Shown piece by piece: positions 1 to 7,233 of a DNA stretch of 25,898 bases. Location: positions 1 through 25,898 of the forward strand of contig DASRIA010000094.1 in NCBI GenBank assembly GCA_035650255.1, read 5' to 3'. Position 1 is the stretch's first letter, and the number at the start of each line of letters is the position of its first letter. The stretch comes from DASRIA01 sp035650255. GTDB taxonomy: Bacteria; Actinomycetota; Thermoleophilia; Solirubrobacterales; JBBDJG01. Both the position numbers and the translations under genes were made by a program. The notes under the pieces are model-generated. The model ran no database searches. It was given only the letters and a program-made list of their open reading frames with translations, and had not been told where the DNA came from.

Positions 1-842
1 TAGTTGCCGCCCGACTCGCACATCACGATCGCCTTGGGGATCGCGAACCCGTCGAACCACTGGTCCACGCTGCCGGCGGGGCCGCCCGTCGCCCGCTGGA
101 GCGCGTCCAGCTGCGACTGCCAGCCGGCCATCCGCGAGCGCAGAGTCGACAGCGCGGCCTGCTGGGCCGCCCGGGCGCGCGCGTACCGCGCGGCGCGGGC
201 CGCCGCAGCGGCGCGGATGCGGGCGATCTCGTCCCGCGCCGCGGCCACTCGCTCGACGTGCGCGGCGGCCACGGCGCGAGCGACCCGCACGCGCGCGAGC
301 GCGGCGCGCACGTCGTTGCGCAGCTCCTGCACGCGGTCGACGAGCGCGATGTCAGCCTCGTTGATCTCCTGGAGGTACGCGGTGCGCGTGAGCAGGTCGC
401 TGAACCCGTCCGACTCGAGCAGCACGGTCGCGAGGTCCGGCGTGTCGCTCTTGTAGATCGCCACCAGGCGGTTGGCCAGCATGCGCTGCATCCGGTGGAA
501 GCGCGCCTGTGCCTTTGCAAGCCGCTCCTGGGCGGCGGTCACCCGCGCCTCGAGCGCCCGCGCGCGGGCGACGCTCTGCGCCAGCTCCGCTTCGAGCACC
601 TGCTGGCGCCGGCCGGCGGCTGCGGCCTCGCCCTGGGCCGCCTCGAGCTCCGCCGTGCGCATCTGCACCGCGGACGCGAGGCCACGCGCCTCGGCCTTGG
701 CGTTGTCGACGCGCGCCTGAAGGGTCGCGATGTCCGCCGCGCCGGCGCGGGGCGCCATGGCGAGCACGGCCAGCAGCGCCAGGCTCACCAGCCAGGCGAG
801 GCGCGGCCATGCCGCTGCGGGGTGTCCGGGAACCCGATCCAT
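1..842 (-). CDS. Secreted coiled-coil peptidoglycan hydrolase-like protein (partial, C-terminus beyond window)
   Basis: The frame is open from an ATG at 842 to the left edge, giving 280 residues. Residues 1-35 are a signal peptide (basic start, hydrophobic stretch LVSLALLAVLAMA, then AGA-A). Residues 37-130 and about 165-250 are Ala/Arg/Glu/Gln-rich coiled coils of the kind found in NlpC/P60 and murein-hydrolase activator proteins. The last visible residues, AIVMCESGGNY, match the start of the Rpf/lysozyme-like transglycosylase fold, where the Glu after Cys is catalytic. It probably acts outside the cell on peptidoglycan. AAGGAG lies only one base before the ATG, which is unusually tight, but no better in-frame start exists. 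It is preceded by a c-di-AMP riboswitch, which fits a cell-wall remodelling role. The exact catalytic class depends on sequence outside the window. Confidence 0.85.
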   Translation of the reverse strand, partial: MDRVPGHPAAAWPRLAWLVSLALLAVLAMAPRAGAADIATLQARVDNAKAEARGLASAVQMRTAELEAAQGEAAAAGRRQQVLEAELAQSVARARALEARVTAAQERLAKAQARFHRMQRMLANRLVAIYKSDTPDLATVLLESDGFSDLLTRTAYLQEINEADIALVDRVQELRNDVRAALARVRVARAVAAAHVERVAAARDEIARIRAAAAARAARYARARAAQQAALSTLRSRMAGWQSQLDALQRATGGPAGSVDQWFDGFAIPKAIVMCESGGN

Positions 843-851
843 GCTCCTTCT

Positions 852-995
852 GTCGCCTGCGGGGTTAGCTGTCGGGCTCGCACCGAAGGAGTGGCGCTAC
901 GCGCTGCCGCGCGATTCGCCCCGGACGGCCGGCGGCCGCCGCCTGGGTCCCCCGCCCCTGGCGCCTGGCGGCGGCAGGGTTCGGCGGCGCGGGAC
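852..995 (-). ncRNA. c-di-AMP riboswitch (ydaO/yuaA class)
   Basis: Read on the minus strand, this stretch carries the hallmark blocks of the ydaO aptamer in the right order. They are GCCGAACCCUGCC near 977-991, CGGGGGACCCA, then CGGGGCGAAUC, and finally CGAGCCCGACAGCUAACC with CCCGCAGGC down to about 852. The B. subtilis ydaO leader has the same order (GCCGAACCC, GGGGAACC, GGGUGAAUCC, CGAGCCCGUCAGCUAACC). It ends a few bases before the Shine-Dalgarno of the cell-wall protein at 842. The class binds cyclic di-AMP and usually lowers expression of wall hydrolase and ion transport genes. The 5' boundary is approximate. Confidence 0.95.
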
Positions 996-1036
996 TCTAC
1001 CAATTTCCCCGCAATTTGCGGCCTCCCCCAGCCAGC

Positions 1037-1077
1037 TGGCAGCCCTTGACCGCGATATAGACGGTCGAGAGCTGCCA
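1037..1077. repeat. Imperfect palindromic repeat, copy 1
   Basis: An inverted repeat with 16-position arms (1037-1052 and 1062-1077), one mismatch, one G-T pair and a 9-base loop. Its right arm, CGGTCGAGAGCTGCCAC, is identical to the right arm of the perfect palindrome at 18993-19035, so both belong to one repeat family. It lies between two divergent genes, upstream of the riboswitch on one side and of the PLP enzyme on the other. No T-run follows, so it is not a standard intrinsic terminator. Confidence 0.8.
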
Positions 1078-1099
1078 CCCGGGCGGGGTTGGGCGGCGG

Positions 1100-1105
1100 T
1101 AGGCT
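1100..1105 (+). promoter_or_regulatory. Possible -10 box of a leaderless transcript
   Basis: TAGGCT fits the actinobacterial -10 pattern TAnnnT and lies six bases before the GTG at 1112. Transcription would then begin at or next to the start codon. No Shine-Dalgarno is visible. No good -35 box is visible either, so the call is tentative. Confidence 0.4.
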
Positions 1106-1111
1106 CAATCC

Positions 1112-2338
1112 GTGGCGACCACCCTTCCCCACCTGGGTTTTTCAAGTGATTACGAGCGTTTCGAGCGGGCTACGGAGGGCCTCGAGGCGCCCTTCGCGCT
1201 CGTCGACCTCGATGCGATGTGGGCCAACTCCGACGACATGCTGCGTCGCGCGGCGGGCAAGCCGATCCGGGTGGCCTCCAAGTCGGTGCGCTCGCGGCCC
1301 ATTCTGGAGCGGATCCTCGCCCATGACCCCGGGTATCGCGGCCTCCTGACCTACACCCTGCCGGAGTCGCTGTGGCTCGCCGAGCACGGCTTCGACGACC
1401 TCGTGCTCGCCTATCCGACCGCCGACCGCACCGCGATCGCCGAGCTGGCGCGGCTCACAGAGGAACGCCCCGCGGCCGCGCCGGTGCTGATGACCGACTC
1501 GCCCGCGCACCTCGACCTGATCGAGGCCGCCGCCGGCCCGGGCTCGCATCCGATCCGCGTCGCGATCGAGCTCGACGTCAACTGGTGGGCGCTCGGCGGA
1601 CGCGTGAAGATCGGGCCCAAGCGCTCGGCGATCCGCACGCCGCAGCAGGCGGTCGAGTTCGCGCGCGAGATCCTCCGCCGCCCCCGCCTGAAGCTGGCGG
1701 GCCTGATGGCCTACGAGGGCCACATCGCCGGCCTCGGGGACCGGCCGCCGGGCAAGCGTCTCCAGGGACGCGTGATCGAGTGGATGCAGCACCGCTCCGC
1801 CGCGGAGATCGCCGAGCGGCGCGGCGCCGTCGTGTCGGCGATCGCGGAACTGGCCGACCTCGAGTTCGTCAACGGGGGCGGCACCGGCAGCCTGCAAGGG
1901 ACGGCGGCCGAGCCGGCGGTCACCGAGCTGGCGGCCGGGTCCGGGTTCTTCGCGCCCACCCTGTTCGACACGTACAGCGCTTTCAAGCTGCGCCCCGCGG
2001 CGATGTTCGCGATGCCGGTGGTGCGCAAGCCGTCGGCGTCGATCGCCACGGTCCTGGGCGGCGGCTACCTCGCGTCCGGGCCGGGCGAGCCCAGCCGCGT
2101 GCCGTCACCCCACCTGCCGGGGGGCCTGCGCCTCGACCGCTTCGAAGGCGCGGGCGAGGTGCAGACACCGGTGATCGGCGAAGCCGCTCGCCGCCTCTCG
2201 ATCGGCGACCGCGTCTACTTCCGCCACACCAAGGCCGGGGAGCTGTGCGAACGCTTCGACAGCCTGCACCTCGTGTCCGGCGACGCGGTCGTGGACGAGG
2301 TGCCGACCTACCGCGGCGAGGGCCGCAACTTCCTCTGA
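1112..2338 (+). CDS. Fold-type III PLP amino acid deaminase/aldolase (alanine racemase-like N-terminal domain)
   Basis: This 408-residue protein begins with an alanine-racemase-type TIM barrel. The motif PFALVDLDAMWANSD is followed by VASKSVRS, where Lys57 should carry pyridoxal phosphate. The C-terminal part has RHTKAGELCERF and ends HLVSGDAVVDEVPTYRGEGRNFL, the layout of D-threonine aldolase and D-serine dehydratase relatives in the group usually named amino acid deaminase/aldolase. It probably acts in the cytosol on a D-amino acid or beta-hydroxy amino acid; the substrate cannot be read from the sequence. The GTG start is the furthest upstream sensible one and may be leaderless. It is transcribed alone, divergent from the wall protein and convergent with the PfpI gene 4 bases downstream. 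Confidence 0.85.
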   Translation: MATTLPHLGFSSDYERFERATEGLEAPFALVDLDAMWANSDDMLRRAAGKPIRVASKSVRSRPILERILAHDPGYRGLLTYTLPESLWLAEHGFDDLVLAYPTADRTAIAELARLTEERPAAAPVLMTDSPAHLDLIEAAAGPGSHPIRVAIELDVNWWALGGRVKIGPKRSAIRTPQQAVEFAREILRRPRLKLAGLMAYEGHIAGLGDRPPGKRLQGRVIEWMQHRSAAEIAERRGAVVSAIAELADLEFVNGGGTGSLQGTAAEPAVTELAAGSGFFAPTLFDTYSAFKLRPAAMFAMPVVRKPSASIATVLGGGYLASGPGEPSRVPSPHLPGGLRLDRFEGAGEVQTPVIGEAARRLSIGDRVYFRHTKAGELCERFDSLHLVSGDAVVDEVPTYRGEGRNFL

Positions 2339-2342
2339 GCCG

Positions 2343-2981
2343 TCAGGCCGTCTGACGCGCCGCGGCCAGCTCACGGAGCTGTTCCACGATCTGCGGCGAA
2401 GCCTTGCTGGTCGAGCCCGAGTCGAACGGCGGCTGCGGGTCGTACTCGATCAGCAGCTGGATCGTCTGGGCGAACTCGTCGCCGGAGATCTTCGCGAGCA
2501 GCGTCAGCGCCATGTCGATGCCCGAGGACACGCCCGCCGACGTGATCACCTTGCCCTGCTGGACGACGCGCCGCTCCGTCGGCTCCGCGCCCATTTCGCG
2601 CAGCGTCTCGAGCTCCAGCCAGTGCGACGTCGCCTCGAGCCCGTCCAGGATCCCGGCGGCGCCCAGCAGCAGGGACCCGGTGCAGACCGAAGTCGTCCAC
2701 TGGGTGGTCTCGTGGACGTCGCGGATCCAGCCCACCAGGCGCTCGTCCGACATCGCGTCGCGCGTGCCCCATCCGCCGGGAACGCACAGGATGTCGGGGC
2801 GCGGCATGTCGTCGAGCGAGCCCTCGGCGAGGATCGTGAGCATGCCGTTGTCGGTCTTGTACGGGCCGGCCTCCTTGCCGAGGAACTTCAGCTCGGCGCC
2901 CGGGATGCGTGAGAGCACCTCGTAGGGCCCGATCGCGTCGAGGGCGGTGAAACGGTCGTACAGCGGGATGGCGATCTGCAT
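2343..2981 (-). CDS. DJ-1/PfpI family protein, isonitrile hydratase-like
   Basis: A 212-residue, single-domain DJ-1/PfpI protein. The N-terminus MQIAIPLYDRFTALDAIGPYE matches the InhA/GlxA branch. The nucleophile elbow reads TSVCTGSLLLGAAGILDG with Cys100 at the turn, followed by ATSHW, typical of isonitrile hydratase relatives. Members act as small-molecule hydratases, amidases or glyoxalase-like enzymes; the substrate here is unknown. AAAGGAGG five bases before the ATG is a strong ribosome binding site. It lies 20 bases downstream of a GlxA-type regulator that carries the same domain, so the two are probably one operon. Confidence 0.85.
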   Translation of the reverse strand: MQIAIPLYDRFTALDAIGPYEVLSRIPGAELKFLGKEAGPYKTDNGMLTILAEGSLDDMPRPDILCVPGGWGTRDAMSDERLVGWIRDVHETTQWTTSVCTGSLLLGAAGILDGLEATSHWLELETLREMGAEPTERRVVQQGKVITSAGVSSGIDMALTLLAKISGDEFAQTIQLLIEYDPQPPFDSGSTSKASPQIVEQLRELAAARQTA

Positions 2982-3001
2982 CGGTCCTCCTTTGTGGGGC
3001 G

Positions 3002-3970
3002 TCAGGCGGCTTGGGTCGATCTGAAACGGGCGCGGTAGTCGGCGGGGCCGACTCCGATGCGGCGGTGGAAGGCGCGGCGCATCGTCTCGACCGTGCCGAA
3101 GCCGTTGCTGCGGGCGACGACCTCGACCGGCGTGCCGGTCGACTCGAGCGCGATCCTCGCAGCCTCGACGCGCGCGGTCTCGACGTACGCCGCGGGCGTC
3201 ATGCCCAGCTCCTTGCGGAAGGCGCGCGCGAAGTTGCGCTCGCTCATGTGGGCGCGAGCCGCGAGGGCGGGCACCGACAGGTCGGCTGCGAGGTTCCCGG
3301 CGATCCAGTCCTGGAGCTCACGCAGCGGCTCGCGGGCCGCGGTCTGCGCGGCGAGCTGGGCGCTGAACTGCGACTGCCCGCCGGGCCGCTTCACGAACAC
3401 GACCAGCCAGCGCGCGACCTCGAGCGCCGTTGCCCGGCCGAGGTCCTCCTCCACCAGCGCGAGCGCGAGGTCCATGCCGGCGGTCACGCCCGCAGAGGTC
3501 CACAGGTCGCCGTCGTTCACGTAGATCTGGTCCGGCTCGATCGTCGCCGACGGGTACTGCTCGGCAAGCAGGTCGCAGCTGGCCCAGTGGGTCGTTGCGC
3601 GCCGTCCCTCCAGCAGGCCGGCCGCGCCCAGTACGAACGTGCCGGTGCAGACCGAGCACACGCGCCGAGATCGTTGCGCCGCGCGGCGCAGCCACGAGAT
3701 CAGGCGCTTGTCCTCGCGCGCCCTGAGTGTGCCGCGGCCGCCCGCGACGACCAGGGTGTCGATCGGCCCCCGGCAGCCGGCCAGGGTGCGGTCCACGCCC
3801 AGGCGCACCGTGCTCGATTGCACGGTGCCCGGGTTCGTAGCCACCAGCTCGACTTCGTAGCCCGGAGAGTGGAGGCGACTCGCGGTGCGGAACACCTCCG
3901 CCGGGCCGATCGCGTCGAGCGGCTGGACGCCGGGGAAGATCACGATCACAACGCGCCGCGGCTTGCTCAT
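3002..3970 (-). CDS. GlxA-family transcriptional regulator (DJ-1/PfpI plus AraC HTH)
   Basis: A protein of 322 residues starting at MSKPRRVVIVIFPGVQPLD. The open frame continues upstream, but those 58 residues look nothing like the family. Residues 5-170 form a DJ-1/PfpI domain with SVCTGTFVLGAAGLL (Cys108) and TTHWASCDLL. Residues about 220-320 form an AraC/XylS DNA-binding domain, with the double helix-turn-helix signatures AHMSERNFARAFRKELGMTPAAYVE and RSNGFGTVETMRRAFHRRIGVGP. Such proteins sense a small molecule and activate neighbouring genes. The likely targets are the PfpI gene just downstream and perhaps the divergent carbamoyltransferase. No clear Shine-Dalgarno precedes the ATG. Confidence 0.9.
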   Translation of the reverse strand: MSKPRRVVIVIFPGVQPLDAIGPAEVFRTASRLHSPGYEVELVATNPGTVQSSTVRLGVDRTLAGCRGPIDTLVVAGGRGTLRAREDKRLISWLRRAAQRSRRVCSVCTGTFVLGAAGLLEGRRATTHWASCDLLAEQYPSATIEPDQIYVNDGDLWTSAGVTAGMDLALALVEEDLGRATALEVARWLVVFVKRPGGQSQFSAQLAAQTAAREPLRELQDWIAGNLAADLSVPALAARAHMSERNFARAFRKELGMTPAAYVETARVEAARIALESTGTPVEVVARSNGFGTVETMRRAFHRRIGVGPADYRARFRSTQAA

Positions 3971-4079
3971 GGGCGCATCATGGCGCGTCCATGGCTTGGC
4001 AGCAAGGCCAAAGACCGGACAGATCCTGCCACCCTGGCCGAGACGCACGGCGGACGGCCTTTTCCGGTATGCATGCGGC

Positions 4080-5636
4080 GTGCTCGTGTTGGCGCTGAAC
4101 TCCGGCCACGACGGCGCCTTCACGGCGGTGAAGGACGGCCGCATGCTGTTCTGTCACGAGGCGGAGAAGGACTCCTTCCAGCGGCACCGCGCGCTGACGA
4201 GCACCTCGATCATGAACGCCATCGAGCATCTCGGCGAGGCGCCGCAGGTGATCGCGCATGCCGGAGGCTGGGGCGAGGGCATCGGGTACCTCGGCGCCAA
4301 CCGGTTCGAGCAACGCCCGATGAACATCCTCGGGCGGGAAGGAACCCTCGTGTCCACCACCCACGAGCGGGCGCACATCATGTCCTCCATCGCCCTCAGC
4401 CCACCTGACGACGCCGGCCTGCGCGCGGCGCTGGTCTGGGAAGGCCTGATCGGGAAGCTCTACCTGGTCGACGGCGAGCACCGGGTGACGAAAGAGGTCG
4501 AGGTGCTGGACACGCCGGGTAGCCGCTGGGCGCTCCTGTTCGCGCTGGCCGACCCCAGCTTCGCGGACTCGGGCGAGGTGCCACGCGACACAGACGCCGG
4601 CAAGCTCATGGCGCTGGCGGCGTACGGTGACCCCGCCGACGCCGGGCCGATGGTCACGGACATCGTGGACCGGGTCCTCGGATTGCCCAAGTCGGACGTG
4701 TTTCCCGCCGCCAAGTGGCGGTTCGCGGACTCGCCGATCTACAACGCCGGCGTCGAGGCCGACATCACCAAGGCGGCCGCCGCGCTGCTCAGCGACCGGC
4801 TGTTCGGCATGTTCTCGCGGGCCGCGATGGACGAGCTGCCGCCCGGCCTGCCGCTGCACATCTCCGGCGGATGCGGGCTCAACTGCGACTGGAACCGGAT
4901 GTGGCGGGACCTGGGTCACTTCTCGTCGGTGTTCGTGCCCCCGTGCGCAAACGACTCCGGCGAGGCGATCGGGGCGGCGGCCGAGGCGCTCGCAGTCATG
5001 ACCGGCGACTCGTACACGGACTGGGACGTGTACGCCGGGCTCGAGTTCGAGTGGGATCAGGACCCGGACCCCGCCCTGTGGCGGCGGGTCCCGGCCGACG
5101 ACCGGGCGATCGCCGACGCGCTGGCCCGCGGCCATGTCTTCGCGTGGGCACAGGGACGCGCCGAGCTGGGCCCGCGCGCGCTCGGCAACAGATCCCTCCT
5201 GGCCGGGCCCTCCGACGCGGCCATGCGCGAGCGGTTGAACGAGATCAAGGAGCGCGAGGATTACCGGCCGATCGCTCCCTGCTGCCGTGTCGAGGACCTC
5301 GACAAGGTGTTCGACACCGACTTCGAGGACCCGTACATGCTCTATTTCCGGATGGTCACCTCCGACCGGCTCGCCGCGGCGACGCACGTCGACGGAACCG
5401 CTCGCTGCCAGACCGTGAGCCGGAGCACCAACCCACGCCTGCACGAGCTCCTCGGCGCGGTGGCCGAGCGGACGGGCATCGGCGCCCTTTGCAACACATC
5501 CCTGAACCGGAAGGGCCTCGGCTTCCTGAACAAGCTGTCCGACCTGGAGCGCTACTGCACCCGGCGCGGGGTCGACGACATGGTCGTCCACGACGCCTGG
5601 TTCCAGCGCACGAAGCCGCTACGCCGCGACAGGTGA
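4080..5636 (+). CDS. O-carbamoyltransferase, NodU/CmcH/TobZ family
   Basis: A protein of 518 residues from a GTG start; the frame is open further upstream, but homology-like sequence begins at VLVLALNSGHDGAFTAVKDG. The N-terminal domain (about 1-320) has the ASKHA-type carbamoyladenylate fold, with ISGGCGLNCDWN and VFVPPCANDSGEAIGAAAEAL. The C-terminal domain (about 340-518) has GRAELGPRALGNRSLLAGP, then NEIKEREDYRPIAP, DGTARCQTV and LCNTSLN. Family members transfer a carbamoyl group from carbamoyl phosphate, via ATP, to a hydroxyl on a sugar, antibiotic or Nod factor. No acceptor-making genes are near, so the substrate is unknown. TATGCA six bases before the GTG hints at a leaderless mRNA. 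Its 3' end overlaps the convergent oxidase by 18 bases. Confidence 0.92.
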   Translation: MLVLALNSGHDGAFTAVKDGRMLFCHEAEKDSFQRHRALTSTSIMNAIEHLGEAPQVIAHAGGWGEGIGYLGANRFEQRPMNILGREGTLVSTTHERAHIMSSIALSPPDDAGLRAALVWEGLIGKLYLVDGEHRVTKEVEVLDTPGSRWALLFALADPSFADSGEVPRDTDAGKLMALAAYGDPADAGPMVTDIVDRVLGLPKSDVFPAAKWRFADSPIYNAGVEADITKAAAALLSDRLFGMFSRAAMDELPPGLPLHISGGCGLNCDWNRMWRDLGHFSSVFVPPCANDSGEAIGAAAEALAVMTGDSYTDWDVYAGLEFEWDQDPDPALWRRVPADDRAIADALARGHVFAWAQGRAELGPRALGNRSLLAGPSDAAMRERLNEIKEREDYRPIAPCCRVEDLDKVFDTDFEDPYMLYFRMVTSDRLAAATHVDGTARCQTVSRSTNPRLHELLGAVAERTGIGALCNTSLNRKGLGFLNKLSDLERYCTRRGVDDMVVHDAWFQRTKPLRRDR

Positions 5637-6929
5637 CCGGACGGGGCCGAGCACGCGCCGCGCGTACTCGTTCTGGAAGACGCCGCCGGGGTCGAGGCGC
5701 GCACGGGCGGCCTGGAAGCGGTCCCACTCGGGGTAGCGCGGCGCCAGCGTCGCGGCCTTCTGGAAGTGTCGCTTGCCCCAGTGGGGCCGGCCGCCGTAGT
5801 CGTCCATGATCGCCTCCACGGCGCGGAAGTAGGGCTCCCACACCATGCCGCGGTACATGTGCACCGCGATGTACACGGTGTCGCGCTCGTGCGCCGTGCT
5901 GAGGTAGGCGTCGTCGCCCGCCACGACGCGGTACTCGATCGGGAAAGGCACCGCGAAGCCGCGCCGGTCGATCACGTCGAGCACGCGGCGCAGCGCCTCG
6001 GGGCCGTCGGCGCGCGGGATTGCGTACTCCATCTCGGTGAACCGCACCTGGCGCGTCGTGGAGAACACCCTGTAGCTCGCGTCCGTCTTCACCGAGCCGC
6101 CCAGCGCCCGCACGATCAGGTGGTTGATCTGCGGGATGCGCGACGGGAACCGCTTGCCCACCTGGCACAGGAGCGCGAGCGCGTTGTTCTCGAGCAGGTT
6201 CTCCAGCAGGTACTCGGTCACGCGCCCGCGCGGCTCGGGCGGCCCGTCGACGTGCTTGGACTCGCGGCACAGCGCGACGCGCGTATGCGGGAACACGTAG
6301 AACTCGAAGTGGTCGTTGCGCGCAGCCAGCTCGTCGATGCTCGAGAGCGCCTCGTCGAGCGGCAGCTGATGGTCGTGGCGGCGGATCGTGAAGGCGGGCA
6401 CCACGCGGAACGTGAGCGCGGAGATCGCGCCCAGGCTGCCGAGCCCCACGCGCGCGGCGCGCCACAGGTCGGGGTCCGACTCGCGGGAGCACTCGACGAC
6501 CGAGCCGTCCGCCGTCACCAGCTCGACCGACTCCACCTGGCTGGAGATGTTCGCGAAGCGCTCGCCCGTGCCGTGAGTCGCCGTCGAGATCGCGCCGGAC
6601 ACCGTCTGCACGTCGATGTCGCCGAGGTTCTCGAGCGCCAGCCCCTCGGCGGCAAGCCGCTCGCTCAGGGCGCGGATCACGATGCCGCCCTCCACCCGCG
6701 CGAGCCCGGCCGCGCGATCGACGTCGAGCAGGCGGTTCATCCGGTCCAGCCGGATCATGGTCCCGTCGGTGCAGGCGATGTCGGTGAACGAGTGGCCGGA
6801 AGCGGTGACGCGCACCTCGCGGCCGGCGCCCGCCGCACGGCCGACCGCGGCACGCAGCTCGTCCAGCGATCCGGGGCGTTCCACCGCCGCGGGCATACAT
6901 TGCTGGTCGCCCGTCCAGTTGCGCCACAT
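5619..6929 (-). CDS. FAD-linked oxidase, D-arabinono-1,4-lactone oxidase / alditol oxidase family
   Basis: About 436 residues from the ATG at 6929 (MWRNWTGDQQC, the usual family start). A GTG at 7004 would add 25 unconserved residues and would overlap a palindrome and a possible promoter, so I prefer 6929. An N-terminal PCMH-type FAD domain has ASGHSFTDIACTDGTMIRLDRMNRLL, where His46 matches the covalent flavin attachment site of alditol and L-gulonolactone oxidases. GDIDVQTVSGAISTATHGTG and GLGSLGAISALTFRVVP follow. The C-terminal ALO domain ends with RPHWGKRHF. It should oxidise an alditol or aldonolactone using oxygen or another acceptor. The substrate is unknown. Confidence 0.9.
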   Translation of the reverse strand: MWRNWTGDQQCMPAAVERPGSLDELRAAVGRAAGAGREVRVTASGHSFTDIACTDGTMIRLDRMNRLLDVDRAAGLARVEGGIVIRALSERLAAEGLALENLGDIDVQTVSGAISTATHGTGERFANISSQVESVELVTADGSVVECSRESDPDLWRAARVGLGSLGAISALTFRVVPAFTIRRHDHQLPLDEALSSIDELAARNDHFEFYVFPHTRVALCRESKHVDGPPEPRGRVTEYLLENLLENNALALLCQVGKRFPSRIPQINHLIVRALGGSVKTDASYRVFSTTRQVRFTEMEYAIPRADGPEALRRVLDVIDRRGFAVPFPIEYRVVAGDDAYLSTAHERDTVYIAVHMYRGMVWEPYFRAVEAIMDDYGGRPHWGKRHFQKAATLAPRYPEWDRFQAARARLDPGGVFQNEYARRVLGPVRSPVAA

Positions 6930-6975
6930 GCGGCGAACGATATATGGCTCCAAACGCCCAGGTGAGAGCGTTTGG

Positions 6976-6990
6976 GGTCGTACTACGACC
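6976..6990. promoter_or_regulatory. Perfect 15-bp palindrome, candidate operator
   Basis: GGTCGTA-C-TACGACC has perfect 7-base arms around a central C. It lies about 46 bases upstream of the oxidase ATG at 6929, with TATATC between them as a possible -10. This is the place and symmetry of an operator for a dimeric repressor of the GntR or TetR type. The regulator is not identified. Confidence 0.5.
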
Positions 6991-7073
6991 TCAGGTGCTG
7001 TCACCTCGACGTCGCGCGCCGGACGGCGACCGTTCCCGGTGCGCCGGCGTGACCTGCGCCCGCGTGGCGGCCG

Positions 7074-7226
7074 CTACTCGTCGCCGCCGCGCGTGGCGAC
7101 GTAGATCGCGGCGATCGCCGCGACGACGGTGAGCGCCGCGGCCGGCTTGCGGACGCGGCCGTAGCGCTCGCGCAAGTACTTCAGCGCCAGCTTCCACACC
7201 ACCAATCCGAGGGCTCTGTAGAACAT
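7074..7226 (-). CDS. 50-residue conserved-looking membrane miniprotein
   Basis: An ATG at 7226 opens a frame of 50 codons ending in TAG: a short amphipathic start (MFYRALGLVVWKLALKYL), a basic loop (RERYGRVRKP), then a hydrophobic segment ALTVVAAIAAIYVAT (residues 31-45) and an acidic tail ATRGGDE. It starts 7 bases after the argG stop on the same strand, so it is probably the last gene of the arginine operon. Hydrophobic and basic residues are placed as in a real single-span protein. Its function is unknown, and nothing in it suggests an arginine enzyme. Confidence 0.65.
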   Translation of the reverse strand: MFYRALGLVVWKLALKYLRERYGRVRKPAAALTVVAAIAAIYVATRGGDE

Positions 7227-7233
7227 CGTTTCT

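Noticed and set aside
785..1132. Minus frame reading VAALDRLYRGQGLP, similar to MAALDRLWRGRELP at 19035-18993
   Set aside because: The similarity comes from the shared palindromic repeat being translated, and the frame overlaps the c-di-AMP riboswitch. It is not a protein family.
7005..7073. GC-rich inverted repeats after the miniprotein as an arginine-operon terminator
   Set aside because: CGCCGG/CCGGCG can pair, but there is no T-run, and similar pairing is expected by chance at this GC content.
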